From NCBI GenBank assembly GCA_015178975.1, contig WHVD01000006.1:992001-1056000 (forward strand): DNA of 64,000 bases. The letters are read 5' to 3'. This DNA is from Hysterangium stoloniferum. Its lineage: Eukaryota; Basidiomycota; Agaricomycetes; Hysterangiales; Hysterangiaceae. Made by a program: the position numbers and the translations under genes. Positions 11,291-21,328 of the stretch are shown here, piece by piece. Numbering within the stretch: position 1 is the stretch's first letter; the number at the start of each line of letters is the position of its first letter. The notes under the pieces are model-generated. The model worked only from the letters and a program-made list of their open reading frames with translations, was not told the DNA's origin and ran no database searches.

Positions 11291-13699
11291 CTATCGCCAC
11301 ATGCGTTTCTCCCTTTCCGCTGCCCGCTGTCTATTTCGCAATAAACAATAATCGCCGAAAGAATTTCTCCTTGACCAAGACGAAAGTGGGACCCATAACG
11401 TGCGCGTTATGAGGGGTGAGTGTCTTGGATCGAGAAATGGTGCGCAGAACGCACGATCCCAAGTCGAAGATTGAATCGCATAACGCGGCTCATGAATTGA
11501 GGGTGTCAATGGTGGATGTTCCGGGAAGTCAGAATCAATCAAATAGTCGCAGGTTGAAATGTCCACCTGGCGGGGCCTTAACACTAAGCCGGGTAAAGTA
11601 GTCAATGAACTTACATATTGGCCGACTTCTTCCTTGTTCAAATCATTCAATCCCGATGGGACAAGTCTCGTACCGTCCCGTCTCCATACCCGTCCTTGAC
11701 CGCTGCTCAGGCCAAAATGCCTAGGTAACAGCCCATCGAATTCGCTCTTGATGAACTGAACGTCCACACCGTCGGGAACGAGGTAGTGGCCAGGGAACCT
11801 ATACCACTCCTTCCCAAAACATAGTCTCAAACCGAACTGCTTGATTGGGGCCAAGTCTACACGAGGTCCATTCTCATCAGAATTGCTATTATCGAGAGGG
11901 AGATATGCCAGTAATCCTGTAACATTCAACAATCGAGGCAATTCTTCAGCTTCTAGGTGATGGACCACATCCAATGGCGCATGATAGTAGCGACTAAGCG
12001 CGAAAATCCGAGACACTGAGAGCGCAATAGAAGCAACGACGAGAAATGAAGTAAAACCACGAAATATGCGGGATTTTGAAGCCTGTTAAAATGACGACTT
12101 AACTCCATGGAAAAAGGTAAATCGGAAACAGACGTACCCTATATGGCGAATTAGTAGACTTGATAAAGATGACTTCTAGCCAACCTCGCATAAGATACAC
12201 GGAATTCGCGGCATTAAAACATATAAGAGGATAAATGGGGAACATGAAACGCTCCTCCTTATGTGGTTGAGTACTCAATACACCTAACCAGAGATAGAAG
12301 GGCGCCAACCGCAATGCCAGTAAAACAAAAGGTGAGCTCTGGTCAGGACTGGGTTTAGTAAGGCCAAGTCTTTTACGATCAAAGAAATATGTGACGGTCA
12401 GAGATGGAATTGATAATAAGGCAAGAGGCAAAAGTATGTTGAAGTTGAGCAGTAAGTTTAGAATGTAAAAGTGCCAGGGTTCGGATCCATATAGATCTGG
12501 ACCACGCTCTGCCCCGCCAAAGATGTTATACTTAACAATATTCCAAGGGACAATGACAAGCCTTCCATACACTTCCGTATCGACCAAAATGACAGGGATC
12601 TAGAGACATGATCAGCTTACTCCGTACAAAAATTAAAGAATACGTGCAAAGAGGGACGCAGCAACTAATCCACTGAATACCAGCCTCTGCAGTCGGCTCA
12701 GTTGCCAGACTCGATATGTACTCGAGGAGACACGATCAAGACCACGAACGAAGAACTCGTCCAATACAAAAGGTACTGCAACAAGTAATGAGAAGGGCCA
12801 GCCAATAATTGCGCCAGCAGCAAATGAAAGGGTCGCAAGGAGAGTTCGTCGGTTGTCACCTCTACTAGATAGTTGCATTGCGTATGAGAAAGCGAGCAAA
12901 TTTGCATACATCGCAAAGGATGATGGCAAGAACGCTACCAATGCTAAAGGTAAGTGTGGCTCTGTATGGACGATTAATCGTATGTCATACCGGTTGATGC
13001 ATTCCACATCCCAGTGCTAAATATCAACATAAAAAGCATATAACGACCCACTCGATCATTCAACGTGTCCGCAATGCTACGGTAGAATCTCGCCTCGCAA
13101 AAAGAACTGACAAGAGCTAGAAAAATGCGAACGGCAAAAAAAGCTTGTCTCTGTCATAGGTGTCAACCGCATGTCGGAGAAAAGGCTTCAATTATTGGAC
13201 GAACTTTCTCGAGCGAGAGTAATCGTACAGGACCCCATGCAGGTAAAAAGTGCAGGATGATGTATGCCCAACTTCGTATCGCATATTTCGGAGAAACCTC
13301 CCATGTTTGGAAGCCTACTCCTCTATCCAGATAGTGCAATGGCTCCCAGAAATTAAATACTTTGAGTCCCTTTCAGGGCGGATCCGAGAAACGGAAGGGA
13401 ATGGAATGAAACACACACCTTCATCACAGTCTTGAATGTTAGAATACATTGCTGCACTGACTCGGAGTAGTAACAGCATTCGAAATGCGAGAGAAAAGCT
13501 CGGCGTCCATGGTGCTTTAGCTGACCTGCATAAGGGATTGTTGGTATTCGAATATTCGATGCAATGATACTCCGAACAATAAAGCTCACCGTCGTAATTG
13601 ATCCTGCAAAATGCCTTGATGACGGGGCTTTGTTGGAGTTTTGACCGCATCTGGCTTTCTTAAACGTATATGTTGCACATTAGCAGCAGTTTGAGCCAT
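11291..13699 (-). CDS. ALG9: Dolichyl-phosphomannose alpha-1,2-mannosyltransferase ALG9
   Basis: ER-membrane mannosyltransferase (GT22) that adds alpha-1,2-mannose to the lipid-linked oligosaccharide of N-glycosylation. Exons (complement): 13590-13699, 13419-13525, 13205-13359, 12991-13150, 12648-12943, 12138-12599, 11615-12082, 11291-11566; 2034 nt, 677 aa, phases consistent. Diagnostic segments: DCDEVFNFWEPLHYL and GFQTWEVSPKYAIRSWAYI early in luminal loop 1, ALVAFLPSSFAMYANLL, GPDLYGSEPWHFYILNLLLN, PHKEERFMFPIYPLICFN, and C-terminal CFGKEWYRFPGHYLVP and CDYLIDSDFPEH. Many hydrophobic segments fit a multi-pass ER protein. The junction 12600-12647 works only as a 48-nt intron with a GC donor; the nearest GT donor shifts the frame. 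Confidence 0.92.
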
Positions 13700-13811
13700 T
13701 GCTTGTTGCTGATGTTGAATGTCACACAACTTTAACAAGGCCCGATTCGTGGTAATCTGACGCCCGAATTATAATAAAGTGCTTTGTACATATCCTATAA
13801 CCTCTGAATCA

Positions 13812-15622
13812 ACGTCTAGGAAAATACTAATAGGATTCGGAATTGATGTTGATGCTGTCGCTGGATGGTAAAAATATTTCCTTTGACTTTCTTGAGTCAA
13901 GCGTCTTGAGTTAGCCTGGCTCATATGGCGAAATTGCTCAGGGAGTATTTGCAAACGAAGTTGGTGTACCTCGTTTCCTGAAGCTATTGGCAACGTATGA
14001 CATCAAGGCCACATGGTTCATACCAGGTAATAATGGCCTTGGGAATACTATTTCACCAACTTCAGGAATAATGTATTAAGTGTGTAACCTTAGGACATAG
14101 CTTAGAAACTTTCCCAGAGCAGATCGCCGCCGGGCACGAAATGTATGTCCGGAGAAAATTCAATTCTGCCAGCTCCCAATCGCTAACTATAATCTGGCAC
14201 TCAAACAAGAGGTCTTAATGGCTATTCTCATGAGATAAATAGACGCATGTAGACTCTCAAGAGGGCCCCGAGAGCTAAAATATTTATCCAGAACCCTACT
14301 GCGATGACTACTGAGCAACATAAGGAGATACTTGATTGATCACACGTTCCAACTCCTGACAGATTTCTATCATGGCACCTCCCCCAAAGGGAGCGTTGCT
14401 CCCTAGTGGAAAACAAGCAAAGAGGGGACGCTGCTTCTGTTAGAGAAGGGGACTGAATACGGTACTGGCCTTAGTATCATATTTTGTCCCGCTTTACGAC
14501 TCACCCGCATGACTTAGATCATTCGAATATTGCCCATGACTGTCAAATAAATACATCTTGGATAATTCCTTGTCATTGAATAACGCAGCTCACCCGCATG
14601 ACTTAGATCATTCAAATATTGCCCATGACTGTCAAATAAATACATCTTGGATAATTCCTTGTCATTGAATAACGCAGCTCCTGTAGGCCTATTATTTGAG
14701 GGACCAAGATACTTGGAAAAGATCTCCTACGACCAGAAACCAGATACTTGGATGAAACCACTAATTCGTGGTTAAGAGACCAGACTTATTGAAACACTTG
14801 CCAATTGGTCCTTAGAAGACATGACACCTATGATGTTCGTCGTACCATGGGACAAAATGATACTGCGATACACTGATCTCATAAATTATCCTCCTAGGTT
14901 CATCAAGAATTTCGAAAACTCTCATGGATCATCAGGAAAGTGGGAAGATCAGTAAGTATGTCGTCTATATTGTCTAGAGCCATCTAGGAGAGCTAGCTCG
15001 GCTCACACTACTTTCGCGAGATGCCTATTTACTAGTCGGTATAAAGGCTTACTATAGATCTAGGGAGGCTAGGGAAGTTAGGGAGTCTATATAATGGGTG
15101 TAGACATTCCCAAATCCCTGATGATGGGTATGCAAGGTTATCACGTCATTTGCTTCACATGCTCACTTCTCGCCTCAAGGTTAATACGCGCGATGTGGAG
15201 CAAATATGGAAGGATACCTTCACGTACTGTTATCGGTGTGAGACATAATTTCGTCGTTTAATTAATTATACCGATGATTAGGATTCAAAGCGAGGAGAAA
15301 GGCTTATTATATTACCTTACTTATTTAATATTGATGCAAGCCTACCTCATTATCAGACTTCAATTTTCCCATCACGATACATCCAGATGTCAGTGGGTAT
15401 GTAGATTTATCCATACACCATGGCGTTTTTTGACTTCGTATCCCTCAGGCGTCCTCGTGTCCTGTTAATGTTGGTAAGTGAACGACACCTCATGGCAATG
15501 GTCTTTTATGACTTTGGAATAGGAATCGTTCATTGAATGGGTCAACACACACGAAGTAGGGAGTTTAGGCGCAAGAATGGGCCTGTATCGGGTGCACGCA
15601 TGCCGAAGCGTTATGATCTGAA
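13812..15622 (+). pseudogene. Polysaccharide deacetylase pseudogene (copy A)
   Basis: A broken copy of the deacetylase gene that follows at 16066. The same exon order can be traced by translation. Lesions seen: the start ATG is ACG (812-814 of this kilobase pair range, i.e. 13812-13814); the first splice no longer keeps frame; a TTGATTGAT 4-bp duplication at 14332-14340 shifts frame after EQHKEILD; a Trp codon is TAG at 14404-14406; the HSNIAHDCQ exon is duplicated in tandem; a base is missing after [11 protein letters not shown]; the last exon has lost about 30 nt. An extra ~190 bases sit where the live copy has a 49-nt intron. Clearly non-functional; the parent is a tandem duplication with copy B. 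Confidence 0.88.
14500..14677 (+). repeat. 89-bp tandem duplication inside the pseudogene
   Basis: Two adjacent 89-bp copies (14500-14588 and 14589-14677) differ at a single base (g at 14524, a at 14613). Each copy carries the small exon encoding HSNIAHDCQ and part of the flanking introns. The near identity shows that the duplication is recent compared with the divergence from the live gene. Confidence 0.92.
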
Positions 15623-16065
15623 GTATGGTTGCAGCATCATCTTCCAGTATATCGCTCACACGAATTTTGATCAAGTGAAGCCCAATGAATGTTTCCTTAC
15701 TAATTTTACTGATGCCGTTCAGCCGACTGGATTCAACAACAACCTACAAATTGCTGTGGGAACAGAGTTTCTTAAAGCTTTGTGTGATATTGATATATAC
15801 ATAACCCTTGACAAAAGCATGTCTATATTCCGAGTAATACAGAAGGTACGATAGTACTGCTTATCATATACAATACTGAACAATATCAGTGCTTTTCCTA
15901 GTTATCATAGGTAAGGACAACTATCTTGACTATGTGCCCCTTGGCATTTTAGATTATCAATTTACGTCACGCTATTGATGCTTTATTTGGCATTCATCAG
16001 CTTCGGATTAGATTAGATAATTTGGTGGGAGTATCTCTGAGGTCGCTGTTACTCTACCCACCTTC

Positions 16066-17695
16066 ATGACTCGAAGAATTTTGGTAGGATTTGGTGTCGA
16101 TGTTGACGCTGTCGCAGGATGGCAAGTCCCGATCAGTTTACTCACAGCTTCAAGTCATCAATACCGTTCATTACAGGCTAGGGTCATACGGGGGAGAAGA
16201 CTCTCCTCTTGATATCTCTCGAGTACGTGGGATTCTCGTGTTCGCCACAGGTTTTGAAGGGACTGAGGGAGACATGGATTTTTTTATTAGGGAATGTACG
16301 CTGGTGAAGTTGGGGTACCACGACTTCTAAAGTTATTCGCGAAATACAACATCAAGACAACCTGGTTTATACCAGGTCTGTGCGCCAACGTCGTCATGAT
16401 CATTACTTTTGTTTGATGAGCATCCCCAGGTCACAGCCTGGAGACGTTTCCGGAACAACTAGCTGCTGTAAGAGACGCGGGGCATGAAATGTAAGCAGTC
16501 AGAGATCTTGGCGGCAGATGCTTTTCTCTTGAACGATATTGTCACCTAGTGGCCTTCACGGATATTCTCACGAGGTTATTGCAGTATGAACGTCTGGATA
16601 ATATTTAATTGATGTCTCGAACAGAATCCAGTTTCAATGAGCGTTGAACAGCAAAAGGACATCCTTGATCATACTTTCAAGCTTCTCACAGACTTCTGTG
16701 GGGGTGTTTCGCCCAAAGGGAGTGTGGCACCTTGGTGGGAAACAAGCAAGGAAGGAACGATGCTGCTCCTGGACAAAGGCATTGAATATGGTAGCCACCG
16801 GGATTTAAATATTGTCCTTGAATTCACTGACTATTTGGTAAAGACCATTCAAATATGGCACACGACTGCCAGGTGAGGTGCTGCACTGGTATCAATTCTC
16901 ACGTGTTTCTTATTATCACCGAAGGCATATTATCTCAGGGATCAGGACACATGGCATAAGATCACCTATGAGCAGAAGGCGGAAACATGGATGAAGCCTC
17001 TCAGCCGTGGAAATGAGACTGGTCTTGTAGAGATTCCCGCGAATTGGTACCTGGACGATTTACCTCCCATGATGTGCGTGATATGCGCTTGATACTTATA
17101 TTCTCATCTAATATCGATTTTCTCTCCAGGTTTATAAAGAGTAGTCCAAATTCACACGGATGGGTGAATAGCTTTCTCGGGTCTTTTTTCGTGCATAACG
17201 TCTTATTTTTAGGTTAATACCCGTGACGTCGAGCAGCTCTGGAAGGACACTTTCTCTTATTGTTATCGGTGGGTTAAATATATTGCCATATTATTAACTA
17301 TCCTTTGACGGCGATGGCTCCCACAGGGAAGAAGAAGGTTGGATGTCATCGACATTTGTCTTATAACCGGGCCTTACTCCACGTATACAGATTTTATTTT
17401 CCCCGTCACTATCCACCCTGATGTCAGCGGGTAAGCTATATAGATGTTTAGAAATGAAGGAAACAGAGATAATCTTTCCCACAGAAGACCTCATGTCTTG
17501 TTGATGCTAGTGAGTTGCCGAGCTATCACATATACGATAGGGCTCATGATACTCTAGGAACGATTTATAGAGTGGATTAACACGCACGAGAATGTTCACT
17601 GGGTACCCATGATCGAGATGAGTAGGGAATTCAGACGGAAGAACAAGGCGAAAGAGGGTGCCGTTATGCCTCACGGTTTTGTACCCGAAGAGTAA
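16066..17695 (+). CDS. Polysaccharide deacetylase family protein (copy B, intact)
   Basis: NodB-fold polysaccharide deacetylase, closest in motifs to the peptidoglycan-deacetylase/allantoinase-like branch. Exons: 16066-16121, 16177-16222, 16291-16375, 16430-16490, 16550-16574, 16625-16790, 16844-16872, 16925-17073, 17130-17163, 17213-17268, 17327-17337, 17391-17430, 17484-17508, 17558-17695; 921 nt, 306 aa, phases consistent. Motif 1 is [11 protein letters not shown]. The metal-binding His motif is GLHGYSHE. Also seen are [17 protein letters not shown], the segment HSNMAHDCQ and the C-terminal [18 protein letters not shown]. The first intron has a GC donor and one exon is 11 nt. No signal peptide is seen, so it is probably intracellular. 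The substrate cannot be told from sequence. Confidence 0.9.
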
Positions 17696-18351
17696 GAGAG
17701 ATTAACCACTTAGAGTCATCAGGATCCGTTTGAAACGAAGGGCAAGTTAAAGAGCTTAAAAATATTACTACCTCCAAAACCAAAAAAAGGGGAAAAGAAC
17801 ATTTATGTCTGAATCCTCGTGACTATCCCAGATCGCTTCCCGTACCTGTAGTAAGACAGATGCAGATCTTCCTCGCACCTCTTTAATTTCGCCTTCCGAA
17901 TTTAAGACAAAACATTGCTTAATAGCATCAGGAAGGCATTGAAAGAGGGCTCCGCAGTCTTTTACATGAAATATTTGTACTCTTGCACCGTGTCAACACG
18001 TCCTAAGTAGTAATAGAACTTTTGTCCCACCGCTTGACTTCTGAGCAGTGACTCAGAAAGGCCAGCTTCCTGGGCGTACAAAATATCATTGATGCAGCCG
18101 TTTTGACCCAGCAAATAGGTATGTGAACCCGAGAATTGAGTGTGCGGTGCCTGGATACTCAATGGACATACATGAACCAGGATTGAGTAAAATTCAGATG
18201 TTACCACTAATAGTAACACCCATGTGCATCAGGGATACCCCCTATGTAATCTACCTAGGCTCTCTAGTGCATCTATCAAAGATGTGACCCGACAAATTCA
18301 GAATATAAACCCCACCTCGCCAGGGCTATTTTCTATTACGACGCTCGAATA

Positions 18352-18802
18352 AAACGGAATGACCGGTCCGAGGTTTGTATACAAAGACATGAAGGAGGTT
18401 GCGTGGACTGGGTTGCTGTATGGCTTTAATTTCGATGTCAACCGTCAAACCATCAAAGATAAAGCAGTCGAAGATAATTTCACGATATGCATCAGCTGTG
18501 GCGGAACATTGGGAAACACCGAAGATTAATTGATGACAAAGGTGGTTGTTCGTGCTTTCTATCCCTTTCTACTATAAACCACGCACAGTACGGAATGAGC
18601 GGTTCATTGCAAGGTTTGTATGCAAACAGAAGACACGAAGGAGGCTTGGAATGTTTTGATGTATGGGCTTAAATTCGATCAATCGTCGAACCATCGGGGT
18701 AAAGGTAATTTCATGATAATTTATAACGAAACATTGGGAAACACCAAAATTGAAAAAGTATTATATGATGACAAAGGTAGTTGTTCGCCCTTTATATCCC
18801 CT
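18352..18802 (+). repeat. Diverged ~225-236 bp tandem repeat with decayed coding potential
   Basis: Two related units start with CGGAATGA at about 18355 and 18591. They share GAAGGAGG, a GGTTTGTAT block, GGAACATTGGGAAACACC-type blocks at about 18502 and 18726, and a GATGACAAAGGT block. Translated, both give a similar peptide pattern: KE-AW--LLYG-xFD near the start and TLGNT near the end, with unit 2 continuing to YDDKGSCSPFIS. Unit 1 has a frameshift after TLGNTED. This looks like a degenerate two-repeat gene of unknown family rather than simple satellite. Nothing else in 17696-18983 is supported. Confidence 0.6.
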
Positions 18803-18983
18803 GAAAGCCTTTGGGACAGAGCTATTTTTGTAATGTGGAGGAGGGAAGGAAGAAGACATAAATACAAGTAATGATCACCAGCAGAGAGCCAAACATGCGG
18901 CATAAACCATATTTTTCCTGTGTTTGTGTCTGTATACTGTAAGTTAATCCAAGAAAACCGCCAACGCTAAACCCAACGGTCGC

Positions 18984-20881
18984 TCAAGCATACACGATCC
19001 GTGCCACACGCAACTTCTGTAGTCGTCTCCGTGCTATCAAGGAATGGTTATTGAAGTTCTGGAAGGCCCAAGTCGCATCTTTCCAAATAAAATCCTCCCC
19101 TATTCCGCGCAATGAGTGTTTCCCCAGAATTGTGGCCCCTCCAGGCTAAAGAGTGGTATAAAGAAATTAGTGTATGTTCTTGAAATAAGCTATGGAAATG
19201 CTCACGTGATCTTTTACATACGATGTTACATCCACTAAAAAGTCATCCACAACTAATAAGCATAGTTTTCCGTGACTTTCTACGTATTTTTGCACTTGAG
19301 TACGTTCCCAAACCGGACCATTCCAGGCCCGTGCTTCCTCTTCATCAGTTGACATGGTATCCTGTCTATGATGGTGTTGAGAATTCGCATGCTTGCGCTT
19401 CATGTATTCCATTGCAAACTGGACATCATCTTCTGGGGCTCGCCTGAGACGGTCAGCTAACTTTAAATGGCAAAGAAAATTTATAAGCCATTTTGAAGGG
19501 TCCCAATCCAGCAGGGCAGGTCCGCATCGAAAGTCATATGGAAAGGCATGCTGTCGACATATCAGACAAGTGGCGTCGAAATAAGGGTAAAATTACGTGC
19601 TGTGATGAAATTAGCTTTTGGATACCCATACGAAAATCGCACGACGTACGAAGTTGTGGTTTGCCTCTCCACATGTCCATAAGGCCATTATCTGGATGGC
19701 AGGGCTCCAATAAGCCACCATTAATGCGTGACGTGGACTTACAAAGTTTCCTCGAGCACTCATTTCGTCTGAAAAGTCTTGCAGACCTTCCCAGTGCGCG
19801 AGCCTGATAGTTAAGGAAAGGAAAGAATTGTCGAAAGCGAGATTCATTGATACTTACGAGTTCACCAAAAAGGTACAGTGCCATGCTAAGCAGAATATTA
19901 AGAGTGAAATTGATTACACGCGTGAAGGGACTGACTAAGAATCCTGGCAACTAGACCTGCCCATATAAATGCTCCAGATACATCTCCCCATAGTAACCCA
20001 ATTAGGGTGGGTGTTGCGAGGCCAAATGTTAAGGCCAAGGGTACTGTTAAATAATATCATCTTTAGGGACGGTCACGACTCATCGTGCGTACCATAATAT
20101 TTGTGTTGGAATCTCACGACTACATATATTTGTCAGAGCCACGGAGAAGCCATTCAAATAATTATGAGGTTAATGACCTGGATCCCTTTCCAAGTCAGTT
20201 TTGTCAATCGAGTCCATTCGCGTGTATGAAGGTTTATAAAATATCCACCCCATGTGGGAGAAGAAAAGGCCCCGAGTAGCTGAATAACTAGTACCTGGGT
20301 AAGCACTCTGAAAAGGAGAATTGACCGCTTCAACTTACGGGTCGTGTATGGGATCATCGGTAAACCTCTACAAGTCTAGCCATCTGCAAACAGTCTAGGG
20401 GAAACACTAATGATTACGCACATGATGCAGTCTATGCCTAAGGCACCACCACTGTAAGGATTAGGAGATTAGCCTGCCACATAGGTATTTGTTCAGCCTA
20501 GGGTCACCTTTATAGAACCTTGAAATGCCATTGAACCCAAAATGGCTAATACTATTCTGACACCAAAGGTCGCCCTGAAGGAACGATGGGAATAAAGACG
20601 GTGATATCCTATAGTGATACTAGATAATGAAATATAAGACTAAGCTGCTTGCCACGTCTTGGCTCGGGTACACACCCGAAACAAGAAAGCTGCCACAAAG
20701 CAAACGCCAAGAAGAGAGATTTTGTAGGAGTTGAGCTAAACGGAGAAACATATAGAACTGCGTAGAGCGCTACAGCATGCATCGTGAAGAAGAACATTGC
20801 GTTTGACCACCATATTGGAGTTTCTGATCGCGGCGGCTTCGAGGTTCGATCGGGATGAGTGCAGGGATGAGTGCAAGACAT
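18984..20881 (-). CDS. Delta-9 acyl-CoA desaturase with cytochrome b5 domain (copy 1)
   Basis: OLE1-type stearoyl-CoA desaturase; introduces a double bond into acyl-CoA at the ER, using its own fused cytochrome b5. Exons (complement): 20676-20881, 20508-20619, 20422-20451, 20339-20367, 20178-20287, 20093-20119, 19936-20043, 19858-19885, 19743-19803, 19650-19691, 19597-19599, 19206-19550, 18984-19145; 1263 nt, 420 aa. His boxes: HRLYSH, HRLHH and HNFHH. The fourth position of HNFHH comes from a 3-nt exon (19597-19599, CAC) between introns of 50 and 46 nt. The b5 domain has the usual HPGG, split by an intron, and a second His in FNNHS. Downstream of the b5 domain the protein ends quickly. Exon sizes match copy 2 almost one for one. 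Confidence 0.9.
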
Positions 20882-21328
20882 CTGATCAATATATATAGGA
20901 TCAGGGTTCTGAGGGAAAAATAAGACAGTCTAAATGGGATTTGGGAGAAAAATCCAGGATGGGCGTTCGTCAACACTGTTTTTTTGGCAAGACTCTTCGG
21001 AATCAGTGGCCAGATTGAGTGGTAGCATATAACTCCGCTCATCAAGAGCACGGCGTCTAGTAGACGGCGTTGAATGACGGAAGCTGGAGATGGTAGCTAA
21101 TAACGTTTGAATAAGCGTCTGCAATGACTGATGCAGTCTAATTCCACCATTTCGCATTGCCAGGATCTATCATGTACTGCTGATTTCACAAAGAGCCTTT
21201 GCAATCATCAACTTCACGACCCATTCAAATCTTTGCGCCACTTTGTCCCAACAGCAACCGTCTGTCAGTCCTCTTACATAAGCCACTACAGCTTAGGACT
21301 CAGAGCCAATCTCTATTATGAGCCTACC
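20882..21328. promoter_or_regulatory. Divergent promoter region, desaturase copy 1 / TBC gene
   Basis: About 450 bases between two divergent genes. A TATATATA-like stretch at 20889-20897 sits only about 10 bases from the assigned desaturase start, which is very close for a TATA box. An upstream ATG at 21131, in frame with the TBC gene, could extend that protein by 66 residues. Confidence 0.4.

Noticed and set aside
11567-11614. Coding through the ALG9 segment that has no stop
   Set aside because: It is exactly 48 nt with GTAAGT and CAG ends, and removing it joins GQY to VDISTCDYLIDSD as in the family.
12600-12643. GT donor (44-nt intron) in ALG9
   Set aside because: It shifts the frame into the next exon; the GC donor at 12647 gives a 48-nt intron and keeps the transmembrane segment and PVILVDTEVYG in frame.
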